Shown piece by piece: positions 41,313 through 51,538 of a stretch of 64,000 nucleotides of DNA. A program made the position numbers and the translations under genes. Where the stretch lies: the NCBI RefSeq assembly GCF_000758305.1, contig NZ_CP009458.1, forward strand, positions 3,844,001-3,908,000, read 5' to 3'. The first letter of the stretch is position 1. Each line of letters begins with the position of its first letter. The DNA comes from Cedecea neteri (lineage in GTDB: Bacteria > Pseudomonadota > Gammaproteobacteria > Enterobacterales > Enterobacteriaceae). Below the pieces are notes generated by a model that did no database searches, was not told where the DNA came from, and was given only the letters and a program-made list of their open reading frames with translations.

Positions 41313-43985
41313 ATGGCTGTAACTAATGTCGCGGAACTGAACGCCCTCGTAGAGCGCGTAAAGAAAGCCCAGCGTGAATATGCCAACTTTACTCAAGAGC
41401 AAGTCGATAAGATTTTCCGTGCTGCCGCCCTGGCCGCTGCCGACGCTCGAATCCCCCTGGCTAAATTAGCCGTCGCTGAATCCGGTATGGGTATCGTCGA
41501 AGATAAAGTGATTAAAAACCACTTCGCTTCCGAATATATCTATAACGCTTATAAAGATGAGAAAACCTGCGGTGTGCTGTCTGAAGATCATACCTTCGGT
41601 ACCATCACTATCGCCGAGCCTATCGGCATCATCTGCGGTATCGTGCCAACGACTAACCCTACTTCTACCGCTATCTTCAAGTCTTTAATCAGCCTGAAAA
41701 CCCGTAACGCCATTATCTTCTCGCCACACCCACGCGCTAAAGATGCAACCAACAAGGCGGCTGATATCGTGCTGCAGGCTGCCATAGCTGCCGGTGCACC
41801 AAAAGATCTGATCGGTTGGATCGACCAGCCGTCTGTAGAACTGTCTAACGCCCTGATGCACCACCCGGATATCAATATGATCCTGGCGACCGGTGGCCCA
41901 GGCATGGTTAAAGCAGCATACAGCTCCGGTAAACCTGCTATCGGCGTTGGCGCCGGTAACACCCCGGTTGTGGTTGACGAAACCGCAGACATCAAACGTG
42001 CTGTTGCTTCTATCCTGATGTCCAAAACCTTCGATAACGGCGTTATCTGTGCTTCTGAACAGTCCGTCATCGTTGTCGACTCCGCTTATAACGCAGTACG
42101 TGAACGCTTCGCGACCCACGGTGGCTACCTGCTGCAGGGTAAAGAGTTGAAAGCCGTTCAGGACATCATCCTGAAGAATGGCGCGCTGAACGCCGCTATC
42201 GTAGGTCAGCCGGCCACTAAAATTGCAGAACTGGCAGGCTTCACTGTGCCAGCAGATACTAAAATCCTCATCGGTGAAGTGTCCGTTGTAGACGAGTCAG
42301 AACCATTCGCTCACGAAAAACTGTCTCCGACGCTGGCCATGTATCGTGCTAAGAACTTTGAAGACGCTGTGATCAAAGCGGAAAAATTGGTTGAGATGGG
42401 CGGTATCGGCCATACCTCTTGCCTTTATACCGACCAGGACAACCAGCCTGCACGCGTTAAGTTCTTCGGTGACAAAATGAAGACCGCACGTATCCTGATT
42501 AACACCCCAGCGTCTCAGGGTGGTATCGGTGACCTGTATAACTTCAAACTGGCGCCTTCTCTGACGCTGGGTTGTGGTTCATGGGGCGGTAACTCCATCT
42601 CCGAAAACGTGGGTCCTAAGCACCTGATCAACAAGAAAACCGTTGCTAAGCGAGCTGAGAACATGCTGTGGCATAAACTTCCGAAATCTATCTACTTCCG
42701 CCGTGGCTCCCTGCCAATTGCGCTGGATGAAGTGATTACTGATGGCCACAAACGTGCGCTGATTGTGACCGACCGTTTCCTGTTCAACAACGGCTATGCC
42801 GATCAGATCACCTCCGTGCTGAAAGCCGCTGGCGTTGAAACTGAGGTCTTCTTCGAAGTTGAAGCTGACCCTACCCTGACCGTTGTTCGCAAAGGTGCTG
42901 AACTGGCGAACTCCTTCAAACCAGACGTGATCATCGCGCTGGGCGGCGGCTCCCCAATGGACGCAGCCAAAATCATGTGGGTGATGTACGAACACCCAGA
43001 AACCCACTTCGAAGAACTGGCGTTGCGCTTTATGGATATCCGTAAACGTATCTACAAGTTCCCGAAAATGGGCGTAAAAGCGAAAATGATTGCGGTGACC
43101 ACGACTTCCGGTACCGGTTCTGAAGTGACACCGTTTGCGGTTGTTACCGACGATGCGACTGGCCAGAAATACCCACTGGCCGACTATGCACTGACCCCGG
43201 ATATGGCCATTGTTGATGCCAACCTGGTGATGGATATGCCTAAGTCGCTCTGCGCCTTTGGTGGTCTGGATGCGGTGACCCACGCGCTGGAAGCTTACGT
43301 TTCCGTCCTGGCAAGCGAATTCTCTGACGGCCAGGCTCTGCAGGCACTCAAACTGCTGAAAGAAAACCTGCCAGCGTCCTATAATGAAGGCTCTAAAAAC
43401 CCGGTTGCCCGCGAACGCGTTCACAACGCCGCGACCATCGCCGGTATCGCGTTTGCTAACGCCTTCCTGGGCGTGTGTCACTCCATGGCTCACAAACTGG
43501 GTTCTCAGTTCCACATTCCTCACGGTCTGGCGAACGCCCTGCTGATCTCCAACGTCATTCGCTATAACGCCAATGACAACCCAACCAAACAGACTGCTTT
43601 CAGCCAGTACGACCGTCCACAGGCTCGTCGTCGCTACGCTGAAATTGCAGACCATCTGGGTCTAACCGCAGCGGGCGACCGTACCGCGGCTAAGATCGAG
43701 AAACTGCTGGCATGGCTGGAATCCATCAAGGCTGAACTGGGCATTCCTAAGTCCATCCGTGAGGCTGGCGTACAGGAAGCAGACTTCCTGGCACACGTCG
43801 ACAAACTGTCTGAAGATGCGTTTGATGACCAGTGTACCGGTGCTAACCCGCGCTATCCGCTGATTTCTGAACTGAAACAAATTCTGCTGGATACCTACTA
43901 CGGCCGTGAGTTCGTAGAAGGCGTAGCGACGAAAGAAGCCGCACCTGCAGCAAAAGCTGACAAAAAAGCGAAGAAAACCGCTTAA
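41313..43985 (+). CDS. adhE: Bifunctional acetaldehyde-CoA / alcohol dehydrogenase AdhE
   Basis: It reduces acetyl-CoA to acetaldehyde and then ethanol, with two NADH, in fermentation, and assembles as spirosomes. 890 residues (E. coli 891). The N-terminal aldehyde dehydrogenase half has the catalytic Cys in FDNGVICASEQ near 246. A linker follows, then the iron-dependent alcohol dehydrogenase half with GGGSPMDAAK, TTTSGTGSEVTPF and the iron-site His residues in GGLDAVTHALEAY, GVCHSMAHKLG and FHIPHGLANA. The Lys/Ala-rich tail is usual. AGGAGAG precedes ATG 41313. Confidence 0.98.
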   Translation: MAVTNVAELNALVERVKKAQREYANFTQEQVDKIFRAAALAAADARIPLAKLAVAESGMGIVEDKVIKNHFASEYIYNAYKDEKTCGVLSEDHTFGTITIAEPIGIICGIVPTTNPTSTAIFKSLISLKTRNAIIFSPHPRAKDATNKAADIVLQAAIAAGAPKDLIGWIDQPSVELSNALMHHPDINMILATGGPGMVKAAYSSGKPAIGVGAGNTPVVVDETADIKRAVASILMSKTFDNGVICASEQSVIVVDSAYNAVRERFATHGGYLLQGKELKAVQDIILKNGALNAAIVGQPATKIAELAGFTVPADTKILIGEVSVVDESEPFAHEKLSPTLAMYRAKNFEDAVIKAEKLVEMGGIGHTSCLYTDQDNQPARVKFFGDKMKTARILINTPASQGGIGDLYNFKLAPSLTLGCGSWGGNSISENVGPKHLINKKTVAKRAENMLWHKLPKSIYFRRGSLPIALDEVITDGHKRALIVTDRFLFNNGYADQITSVLKAAGVETEVFFEVEADPTLTVVRKGAELANSFKPDVIIALGGGSPMDAAKIMWVMYEHPETHFEELALRFMDIRKRIYKFPKMGVKAKMIAVTTTSGTGSEVTPFAVVTDDATGQKYPLADYALTPDMAIVDANLVMDMPKSLCAFGGLDAVTHALEAYVSVLASEFSDGQALQALKLLKENLPASYNEGSKNPVARERVHNAATIAGIAFANAFLGVCHSMAHKLGSQFHIPHGLANALLISNVIRYNANDNPTKQTAFSQYDRPQARRRYAEIADHLGLTAAGDRTAAKIEKLLAWLESIKAELGIPKSIREAGVQEADFLAHVDKLSEDAFDDQCTGANPRYPLISELKQILLDTYYGREFVEGVATKEAAPAAKADKKAKKTA

Positions 43986-44006
43986 ACATTAGCACTTAAA
44001 ACACAA

Positions 44007-44031
44007 AACCCGCCGAAAGGCGGGTTTTTTT
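44007..44031 (+). terminator. adhE terminator
   Basis: aacccgcc / ggcgggtt with loop gaaa, followed by seven T from 44025. Confidence 0.92.
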
Positions 44032-44101
44032 ATGCCTGAACGCAATGTACAGGCCACTGCGGCACGTTTAATAACGAGGCAAGGAATACGCCCCGTTTAA
44101 A

Positions 44102-44707
44102 TTAACTGCCCTGCATCTCCTGCAGAGAGCCTTTAATTAGCGCTTCTTTATAATGCTTGCGGCAAACCGAGACATAACGCTCATTACCGCCGATCACCAC
44201 CTGCTCACCTTCATTATAAGGTCGCCCGTCCTGATCGAGACGAAGCACCATGCTTGCTTTACGCCCGCAAAAACAAATCGTTTTCAGCTCAACCAGCTTG
44301 TCGGACAACGCCAGCAGGTACTGGCTGCCGCTGAATAACTCACCGCGAAAATCCGTACGCAGGCCGTAGCACAAAACGGGAATATCAAGCTCATCGACAA
44401 CGTCAGATAAAGCATAAACCTGTTCTTTAGATAAGAACTGGCTTTCATCCACCAGCACGCAGTGTACGGGCGCAGATTGCTGCTCTGCACGAATGTCGGC
44501 ATACAGGTCCGTGGTCGAATTATAAAGCCTTGCAGGGGAAGACAGGCCAATACGCGAACTGACTTTTCCCACACCAAAACGATTATCTATCTCTGCGGTA
44601 TACACCAACGTGCGCATTCCTCTTTCCTGGTAATTCCAGGAGGACTGAAGCAGCGCGGTTGATTTTCCCGCATTCATTGCTGAGTAGTAAAAATAGAGTT
44701 GAGCCAT
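44102..44707 (-). CDS. tdk: Thymidine kinase (type II)
   Basis: It phosphorylates thymidine and deoxyuridine for dTMP salvage. 201 residues from ATG 44707 (MAQLYFYYSAMNAGKSTALL); an upstream in-frame ATG at 44728 would add seven residues. P-loop MNAGKST, VDESQFL (Walker B; E. coli has VDECQFL), the lasso loop and the structural zinc site (CFCGRK ... CRKHY) are present. Convergent with adhE. Confidence 0.96.
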   Translation of the reverse strand: MAQLYFYYSAMNAGKSTALLQSSWNYQERGMRTLVYTAEIDNRFGVGKVSSRIGLSSPARLYNSTTDLYADIRAEQQSAPVHCVLVDESQFLSKEQVYALSDVVDELDIPVLCYGLRTDFRGELFSGSQYLLALSDKLVELKTICFCGRKASMVLRLDQDGRPYNEGEQVVIGGNERYVSVCRKHYKEALIKGSLQEMQGS

Positions 44708-45261
44708 TGCACCTGTAGCCTGAATCAAAGTGTAAATTATGTTTCGGCGGATTGTACCACACAGTACGACATCAGTGGATTGCCGATTACCTTGCTAAAG
44801 ATCCGGGTTAATTGCATCAGATATATTAATAAATCCCGCTTATACAGCGGGTAATAGTTGTAGCCGTGCAGATATGGAACGGCTACAGCGGAGGCCTTCC
44901 CGCACGTTTATCGCGCGCCCGTGAAATTATTCAGCACCTCAATTATTATAAATTGTAAACGACCTGCAGCGCTCATAAACATTAATACACTCGCATGATA
45001 TTTGATGATTAATGCGAAATTTCTATCTTTCTCTGCCTGCAACAAACCCTTTTGATGCCAGGGTTGTTGTCTAAAATTTGAGTCTTAAAGTGCCATTTCG
45101 CGTGGCCTGGAAGCCAGAAATTAAGTTAACGGTATTTAAACCGCCGCATATATATCAGCAAATTTTGAATTCCTTACATTCACGGCTATTGCAGAACTTA
45201 ATATAACGCTCTATTATTAGCTCAAACGTCACCCCCCAATAATAAGTTTGAGATTACTACA
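44708..45261. other. hns promoter region, no gene seen
   Basis: A 554-base, mainly AT-rich gap between tdk and hns. Its last part, gagattactacaatg, carries the hns ribosome site as in E. coli. I could not define further operators. Confidence 0.6.
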
Positions 45262-45669
45262 ATGAGCGAAGCACTTAAAATTCTGAACAACATCCGTACT
45301 CTTCGTGCCCAGGCAAGAGAATGCACCCTGGAAACTCTGGAAGAGATGCTGGAGAAATTAGAAGTTGTCGTTAACGAACGTCGTGAAGAAGAAAATGCAG
45401 CGGCGGCTGAAGTTGAAGAGCGTACTCGTAAACTGCAGCAATACCGTGAAATGCTGATTGCTGACGGCATCGACCCTAACGAACTGCTGAACAGCATTGC
45501 TGCTGTTAAATCTGCAGGTAAAGCGAAGCGCGCTGCGCGTCCTGCTAAATACCAGTACATCGACGAAAACGGCGAAACTAAAACCTGGACTGGCCAGGGC
45601 CGTACCCCAGCAGTTATCAAGAAAGCAATGGATGAGCAAGGTAAGAAACTGGAAGACTTCCTGCTGTAA
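45262..45669 (+). CDS. hns: H-NS nucleoid-structuring silencer
   Basis: 135 residues (E. coli 137). The N-terminal coiled-coil oligomerisation region covers residues 1-80 (MSEALKILNNIRTLRAQARE...), then a linker and the DNA-binding loop TWTGQGRTPAVIKKAM. It silences AT-rich, often horizontally acquired DNA. The AT-rich immunity genes at 1-9500 of this window are natural targets, but that is inference. It has its own terminator. Confidence 0.97.
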   Translation: MSEALKILNNIRTLRAQARECTLETLEEMLEKLEVVVNERREEENAAAAEVEERTRKLQQYREMLIADGIDPNELLNSIAAVKSAGKAKRAARPAKYQYIDENGETKTWTGQGRTPAVIKKAMDEQGKKLEDFLL

Positions 45670-45692
45670 TCCACTCAGTGCTGCTTATTAAG

Positions 45693-45715
45693 ATCCCGCT
45701 CCGGCGGGATTTTTT
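45693..45715 (+). terminator. hns terminator
   Basis: atcccgc (45693-45699) / gcgggat (45704-45710) followed by five or more T. Confidence 0.9.
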
Positions 45716-46425
45716 ATTTGTGACGCACCTCATTTTTATGCCCCGGCTATGCATTGCTTCAGTAAAACAATCCTATAACAGCTTACGTTTCTTTATTAAT
45801 GAATCGTATCTAATATCTTTAGATACAATACCTGTCCTTTAGTACAGTTAATTTCGCTCGCTAATCATCAGGTTAAGCCCGAAACTGATTTATCTGACGT
45901 TAAGATAATCCTTTTCCTGAGCCGATATACTCCGTAAGCGTTATCAACTAAAAAGTAAACATTGCTACATAATGTTGAATCATAGCCTGAGGAAATGCTT
46001 TCCTGCCTAAAGATCTCATTAACGATGATTATTAAGCATGGCTTACGTGGTTTTAATCTTCTTAAAACGACCCGCCTGGAACCTCCCGATCCACCTCGTT
46101 TCAGTTTGCTTAAGTATATTCCCGCCCTTTGAGTCATGAATATTCATCCTTTTGCCATTTAACCTGATGACCAGCCTTTATGCACACATCGCGGCCAGAC
46201 GGTTAAATAACGAGCACAAAACTGTATTCCGGCGTGGAGTATAAGGACGTTAGATGGCTGTCAGCAAAACGCACCGATGACGGGCTGAAATAGCCTGTAG
46301 ACAAGCTGTGGCGAGGATTTAAAAGCTTACGGGTAGCCAAAGATGGATATCGTGACCGGCAGCGCACAGGTTCTCTGAGAGTCCTGTCGTGCCGATCACG
46401 TTAAATAACAAAAGGTGGGTATTTC
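45716..46425. other. Intergenic region between hns and ugd, no gene supported
   Basis: About 700 bases. A minus-strand frame at 45868-46137 (89 codons) has no good ribosome site or familiar product, so I do not call it. Near 46,347-46,400 an imperfect hairpin downstream of ugd (acagg...cctgt core) may end its transcript. Confidence 0.5.
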
Positions 46426-47766
46426 TTAGACGATATTAATGGAGGCACCACGACCGATTGCGTAATAAACAAAACCACGTTTATTCAGTCTTTCTGGATC
46501 ATAAAGGTTACGGCCATCAAAGATAACCGGTTGCTTCAGGGACTTCTTCATGAGGTCGAAATCCGGTGCCTTAAAGCTCTGCCATTCGGTACAAACTACA
46601 AGTGCATCAGCGCCCTGCAGGGCCGCCTCTTTGGTCCCCATCAGCCTTAAATCACTACGGTGACCATAAATACGCTGAGTTTCGTCCATGGCTTCCGGAT
46701 CGTAAGCCTGCACCTGTGCACCACGTTCCCAAAGTGCCTCGATAAGCACGCGGCTGGAAGCTTCACGCATATCGTCTGTATTCGGCTTGAAAGACAGTCC
46801 CCAAAGCGCAAAGGTTTTGCCTTTGAGATCCTGGCCGAAGTGGCGAGTCACGAATTCAGGCAACTTTTGCTTCTGAGCATAGTTAACTTCTTCGACCGCC
46901 TGCAGAATTTTAGGCGTGTAGCCAATCTGCTCCGCGGTGCGAATCAGCGCCTGAACATCTTTCGGGAAACAAGAACCACCGTAACCACAGCCAGGATAGA
47001 TGAAGCTGTAGCCAATCCGGGAGTCAGAGCCGATACCCATGCGTACTTTCTCGACATCAGCCCCGAGACGTTCGGCCAGGTTAGCAATTTCGTTCATGAA
47101 GCTGATTTTGGTCGCCAGCATGCAGTTAGCGGCGTATTTGGTCAGCTCGGCGCTGCGGATATCCATCAGAATCATGCGATCGTGATTGCGGTTGAACGGT
47201 TCATACAGTTCACGAAGCAGCTCAACCACCTCTTCGTTATCCGTCCCGATGACGATGCGCTCAGGACGCATACAGTCGGCAACCGCGGCACCTTCTTTCA
47301 GGAACTCCGGGTTAGAAACCACATCAAAATTAATCTCCAGACCGCGAGATTTCAGCGTTTCTTCCATCACCGCACGCACTTTGTCTGCCGTGCCAACTGG
47401 AACCGTTGACTTGTCGATGACGACTTTATGTGAATCCATATACTGCGCAATGGTACGCGCAACGGCTGTCACATATTTCAGGTCAGCGGAACCGTCTTCA
47501 TCCGGTGGAGTCCCCACGGCGATGTAGTGCATTTCACCATGGTTGACGCCCTCTTCAGCGTTGGTACTAAACTGCAGGCGCCCTTCTTCATAATTTTTCT
47601 TCACCAACGGCGCAAGGCCTGGCTCAAAGATAGGGATTTCGCCTTTTTTAAGGTTTTCCACTTTCTTTGCATCTACGTCAATACACATGACGTCATGCCC
47701 AACATCGGCGAGCACGGCGGCCTGGACTAGGCCAACGTAGCCAATACCAAATACGGTAACTTTCAT
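46426..47766 (-). CDS. ugd: UDP-glucose 6-dehydrogenase
   Basis: It oxidises UDP-glucose to UDP-glucuronate with two NAD+, feeding capsule, colanic-acid or L-Ara4N pathways. The 446-residue long form (the common E. coli Ugd is 388) has the Rossmann start VTVFGIGYVGLVQAAVLADV, catalytic Cys in GYGGSCFPKDVQAL, and the C-terminal UDP-binding domain (FKPNTDDMREASS). It starts 24 bases after galU, whose product UDP-glucose is its substrate, so the two form an operon. In E. coli ugd is elsewhere. Confidence 0.95.
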   Translation of the reverse strand: MKVTVFGIGYVGLVQAAVLADVGHDVMCIDVDAKKVENLKKGEIPIFEPGLAPLVKKNYEEGRLQFSTNAEEGVNHGEMHYIAVGTPPDEDGSADLKYVTAVARTIAQYMDSHKVVIDKSTVPVGTADKVRAVMEETLKSRGLEINFDVVSNPEFLKEGAAVADCMRPERIVIGTDNEEVVELLRELYEPFNRNHDRMILMDIRSAELTKYAANCMLATKISFMNEIANLAERLGADVEKVRMGIGSDSRIGYSFIYPGCGYGGSCFPKDVQALIRTAEQIGYTPKILQAVEEVNYAQKQKLPEFVTRHFGQDLKGKTFALWGLSFKPNTDDMREASSRVLIEALWERGAQVQAYDPEAMDETQRIYGHRSDLRLMGTKEAALQGADALVVCTEWQSFKAPDFDLMKKSLKQPVIFDGRNLYDPERLNKRGFVYYAIGRGASINIV

Positions 47767-47790
47767 CTTACCATCCTGCGTTGAATGAAC

Positions 47791-48699
47791 TTATTTCTTC
47801 GCGCCAACGGTGGCTTCAAGCCAGGTTTTAAAGTCCGCACCCAGCGTGTTATGACGAATACCGTACTCAACAAACGCCTGCATATAACCCAGTTTGTTGC
47901 CGCAGTCGTGGCTCACGCCCTTCATGTGGTAAGCTTCAACGGTCTCTTTTTCCATCAGCATGGCAATAGAGTCGGTGAGCTGAATTTCATCCCCGGCACC
48001 TGGAGGGGTTTTCGCCAGCAGCGGCCAGATATCCGCGCTCAGGACATAACGTCCGACAACGGCCAGGTTTGACGGCGCAACGTCAGCTTTAGGCTTCTCA
48101 ACAATCCCGACCATAGGGACGCTGTCACCTGCAGAAAGTGCGACACCTTTGCAGTCAACCACGCCATATGCAGTCACATCCGCAACAGGCTCAACCATGA
48201 TTTGGCTGTTCCCTGTCGCGTCAAAGCGGCGGATCATTTCAGCCAGGTTGTCCTGAGAAAGATCGGACTCAAACTCGTCCAGAATTACGTCCGGCAGGAT
48301 TACCGCTACCGGCTCATCACCGACAACAGGGTGTGCGCACATGACGGCGTGACCCAAACCTTTCGCTAGCCCCTGACGCACCTGCATGATGGTGACGTGC
48401 GGCGGGCAAATAGACTGTACTTCTTCCAGAAGCTGACGCTTAACACGTTTCTCAAGCATGGCTTCCAGTTCAAAACTGGTATCGAAGTGGTTCTCAATAG
48501 AGTTCTTCGAAGAGTGGGTAACCAGCACAATTTCAGTAATACCGGCAGCGATACATTCATTAACGACATACTGAATCAGCGGTTTATCAACCAGCGGCAG
48601 CATCTCTTTTGGAATTGCCTTTGTTGCCGGCAACATACGCGTTCCCAACCCCGCAACCGGGATAACAGCTTTTCTTACTTTAGAATTAATGGCAGCCAT
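47791..48699 (-). CDS. galU: UTP-glucose-1-phosphate uridylyltransferase
   Basis: It makes UDP-glucose from UTP and glucose-1-phosphate. 302 residues, E. coli length. Nucleotidyltransferase signature AVIPVAGLGTRMLPATKAIP, then KEMLPLVDKPLIQYVV and FAVILPDV-type strand (PVAVILPDVILDEFE). An AGGTTTTTT-like site precedes ATG 48699. Upstream of ugd. Confidence 0.97.
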   Translation of the reverse strand: MAAINSKVRKAVIPVAGLGTRMLPATKAIPKEMLPLVDKPLIQYVVNECIAAGITEIVLVTHSSKNSIENHFDTSFELEAMLEKRVKRQLLEEVQSICPPHVTIMQVRQGLAKGLGHAVMCAHPVVGDEPVAVILPDVILDEFESDLSQDNLAEMIRRFDATGNSQIMVEPVADVTAYGVVDCKGVALSAGDSVPMVGIVEKPKADVAPSNLAVVGRYVLSADIWPLLAKTPPGAGDEIQLTDSIAMLMEKETVEAYHMKGVSHDCGNKLGYMQAFVEYGIRHNTLGADFKTWLEATVGAKK

Positions 48700-48901
48700 C
48701 GAAAAAACCTCCAGGACTGTTCAAGTTTCACACTTGTCGTCAATTTAAAAACGCGGTTGAGTATATCAGCTTAAAAACAAAAACCGCCCCCCGTTTACTC
48801 CGGCAGCGGCTAATTTAAGACAAATACGATTAGGTTGAGCGCGATATTACCACCGCCCGGGTGCCAGGAAAAAAGCTAAATGTAATCAGTTGTTCCGTTG
48901 T

Positions 48902-49915
48902 TTATTCCGCAGACAACATCAGGCGTAAACGTCCACCTGAACCCCACACCTGACATTGCCAGGCTTCGCATCGCTGGCTGATTTGATTGAGGTAAGCGTT
49001 GCCCAGCGTACCCAGCGGCACGCCGTTGCTGACCTGAATTTGGTGCTCGCCGGTATTTAAGGTTGCATTAAGCCCGGCTGAGACCAGGATGAGGTTTTTT
49101 AATCCGCTGTGATAATAACCAACAATGAGCGGAAATTGTCCGCTCAGGTTTGCCTGACGCAATAGCTGATTGACCTGTTTAAGTAAATTACCCAACTCAG
49201 GTAAACGCTGCCCTTGATGGGAAAGCTGTTCCTGTAATAATCCATTGAATAATGCTCTGAGTAACAGCGCCGCTAATACACCGTTATCGCCGGCGCGGGT
49301 AACATCGAGGCAATAAAAAGCCAGGTCATTATCTGAAAGTGGCGCAATATCGAGCACCAGGCCTGGCTGGTCGACAGAGATTAACTGGCGATAATTTATT
49401 CGGCAACGTGACATAACCTGCTGGACCGGCGGCTGGAGTTCCTGCAACAGCTTCGATGCAGCCTGAGGATCCCGTGCCAATGCGTCCCAGTCCTGAAACA
49501 ACCGCTCCTCTTCTTCTACCCGTGAATTAAACATTGCGGGGTAGATACAGGAGAGTACGGTCTCTTTTAATCGATTAAGATCTTTAATGGGTTTTAGCAA
49601 TACGTCCTGCACCCCGAGCCGCAAAGCCTGGGCTATATCAGACATATTTTCCGTCGCCGAAATAACCAAAATAGGTGTTTGATTACCTTCATTGCGGATA
49701 TGCTCTACCAGCTCGAGTCCGTTCATTCTTGGCATCGCCAGATCGCAAATCAGCAGGTCCGGCGTAAATTGCCCCAGCTTCTCAAGCGCATCCATTCCGT
49801 CCCACGCAAGCAGCGTGCCTGCGCCAAGCGACGTCAAATAGCTGTCCAGCAGAGAGCGGAAAACGGGCTCGTCTTCAACAATGAGGATCTGTTTTCCTTC
49901 CAGCGGGTAACTCAT
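48902..49915 (-). CDS. rssB: RssB (Hnr), adaptor for RpoS proteolysis
   Basis: A response regulator that delivers sigma-S to ClpXP. 337 residues from ATG 49915 (MSYPLEGKQILIVEDEPVFR), the E. coli length, eight bases after GAGG; the frame is open to 49963. The receiver domain has Asp58 (LLICDLAMPRMNG) and the Lys of LLKPIKDLN. A degenerate PP2C-like C-terminal domain follows. Next to rssA as in E. coli. Confidence 0.96.
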   Translation of the reverse strand: MSYPLEGKQILIVEDEPVFRSLLDSYLTSLGAGTLLAWDGMDALEKLGQFTPDLLICDLAMPRMNGLELVEHIRNEGNQTPILVISATENMSDIAQALRLGVQDVLLKPIKDLNRLKETVLSCIYPAMFNSRVEEEERLFQDWDALARDPQAASKLLQELQPPVQQVMSRCRINYRQLISVDQPGLVLDIAPLSDNDLAFYCLDVTRAGDNGVLAALLLRALFNGLLQEQLSHQGQRLPELGNLLKQVNQLLRQANLSGQFPLIVGYYHSGLKNLILVSAGLNATLNTGEHQIQVSNGVPLGTLGNAYLNQISQRCEAWQCQVWGSGGRLRLMLSAE

Positions 49916-49996
49916 GCGCATTCCTCTGCCTGGCAATATTTCAATAGTGGCACGGTATCGCAACGAGCGCCTGTCAGTAACGGGTTAAGTATTAAC

Positions 49997-50905
49997 TTAA
50001 TCATGAGTACGAACCAGCGGCAGTAGCTCATCCATTTTTTTCTCAACCGCCAGACTCCCTGCCACAATCGCCTCGGACGCACGATGGAAGTCGAGCGTGG
50101 AAATCTGTGGGCAAAAGGGCTGCAGAAGAATATCAGGGGGATCGCCCGCCATACGGTTACGCTTGAGCCGGTTTTCCAGTACCTGAATCGAGGTGGTCAT
50201 GATCTCCATCGCCGTCGGCGTGACGTTCGCCCTACGATGGGTCATTTTCCCCAAACGCTCCCGTAAACGACTGCGCCAGGACGCAGGCTGCGCCAGATTT
50301 TCTTCCCCGGCTGGCGTCATATTCACCGACAGCAGATCTTGCTGCATCAGATGTGCATCGTGCTGTAAATCCACCGCGATAACGATATCCGCACCCAGCG
50401 CGCGGGTGAGCGAAATCGGCACCGGATTAACGATAGCGCCATCCACCAGCCAATAACCGTTGTGCGCAACGGGAGACAGCAGCCCCGGCATGCTGCAGGA
50501 AGCGCGAATAGCCTGATGCAGGTCACCGTCGGTAAACCACAGCTCTCGCCCGGTACTCAGGTTGGTGGCCACGGCACCAAATCTCATGCCGCAGCCCTCA
50601 ATAGCGGTTTCTGGAATGATTTTACGGACATTGTTAAACACACGCTCGCCGCGAAGCAGCCCACCGCGACGCCAGGAAAGATCCATCAAGCGCAGAACAT
50701 CCCAGTAGCTGAAAGAGCGCACCCACCGCTCCATCACCGGCAACCGCTGGCTGGCATAGGCGGCACCGACCAGCGCGCCGACGGAACACCCTGCCACGAT
50801 ATCAATCTGAATCCCTGCTTTTTTTAACGCATTGATAACGCCAATGTGCGCCCATCCTTTGGCCGCACCCGACCCTAGTGCCAGGCCGATCTTTACCTGT
50901 CTCAT
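49997..50905 (-). CDS. rssA: Patatin-like phospholipase family protein RssA
   Basis: 302 residues from ATG 50905 (MRQVKIGLALGSGAAKGWAH), just after CCGAGG. It has the oxyanion loop GSGAAKGW, nucleophile Ser41 in GCSVG, and the dyad Asp in LVDGAIVNP. It has long been linked to rssB by position. Substrate unknown. Divergent from ychJ. Confidence 0.95.
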   Translation of the reverse strand: MRQVKIGLALGSGAAKGWAHIGVINALKKAGIQIDIVAGCSVGALVGAAYASQRLPVMERWVRSFSYWDVLRLMDLSWRRGGLLRGERVFNNVRKIIPETAIEGCGMRFGAVATNLSTGRELWFTDGDLHQAIRASCSMPGLLSPVAHNGYWLVDGAIVNPVPISLTRALGADIVIAVDLQHDAHLMQQDLLSVNMTPAGEENLAQPASWRSRLRERLGKMTHRRANVTPTAMEIMTTSIQVLENRLKRNRMAGDPPDILLQPFCPQISTLDFHRASEAIVAGSLAVEKKMDELLPLVRTHD

Positions 50906-51019
50906 CACGCCTCGGTCAATCTTCCCCGGTAATCACTCCGTGACGCCAACGCCACCGCTCAGTTAACATAAGTGCTGCCGTCGTATTATTGGCGTCGTTT
51001 ATTTTTTCCTGGAGATATT

Positions 51020-51475
51020 ATGTTGCAACTTTGTCCCTGTGGCAGCGGTTTGGAGTATAGCTTATGTTGCCAGCCTTACCTAAGCGCAGCCCAGCATCCG
51101 CAACGCCCGTCACAGCTTATGCGCTCTCGTTACACCGCTTTTGTGAAGCAGGATGCGGATTATCTTGTTGCAAGCTGGCATGAGCGCTGCCGCCGCCCGT
51201 CTTTAAAATCAGAAATATCCAGCGGCTTCGGTGACACGGAATGGCTCGGCCTGACTATATATGAAGAGGCCGAGGGCAAAGATGCCAACGAAGGATTTGT
51301 GAGCTTTGTTGCCCGTTTTCAGGAAAACGGCAAGCAAAGCGCAATAATCGAACGTTCCCGTTTCGTCAGGGAAAGCGGTCAATGGTACTATATCGACGGC
51401 CTCCGTCCGCAGTTCGGTCGTAACGACCCCTGCCCTTGCGGTTCAGGAAAAAAATATAAAAAATGCTGCGGATGA
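51020..51475 (+). CDS. ychJ: YchJ, SEC-C motif protein
   Basis: 151 residues from ATG 51020 (MLQLCPCGSGLEYSLCCQPY), six bases after GGAG; an in-frame start at 50972 has no ribosome site. SEC-C zinc motifs lie at both ends (CPCGSG...CC and CPCGSGKKYKKCCG) around an NTF2-like UPF0225 core (SRFVRESGQWYYIDG). Function unknown. It sits 63 bases before purU. Confidence 0.94.
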   Translation: MLQLCPCGSGLEYSLCCQPYLSAAQHPQRPSQLMRSRYTAFVKQDADYLVASWHERCRRPSLKSEISSGFGDTEWLGLTIYEEAEGKDANEGFVSFVARFQENGKQSAIIERSRFVRESGQWYYIDGLRPQFGRNDPCPCGSGKKYKKCCG

Positions 51476-51538
51476 TAGCCTTCACCGCATAACGGCATTA
51501 TTGTTTCGCAAACACCGTTCAACAGGATTTATCTCTTC

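Noticed and set aside
42579..43655. 358-codon open frame antisense to adhE
   Set aside because: It overlaps a highly conserved gene on the other strand, has no recognisable product, and is explained by codon bias of adhE.
45868..46137. 89-codon minus-strand frame between hns and ugd
   Set aside because: No convincing ribosome site, unusual composition and no familiar motif; treated as intergenic.
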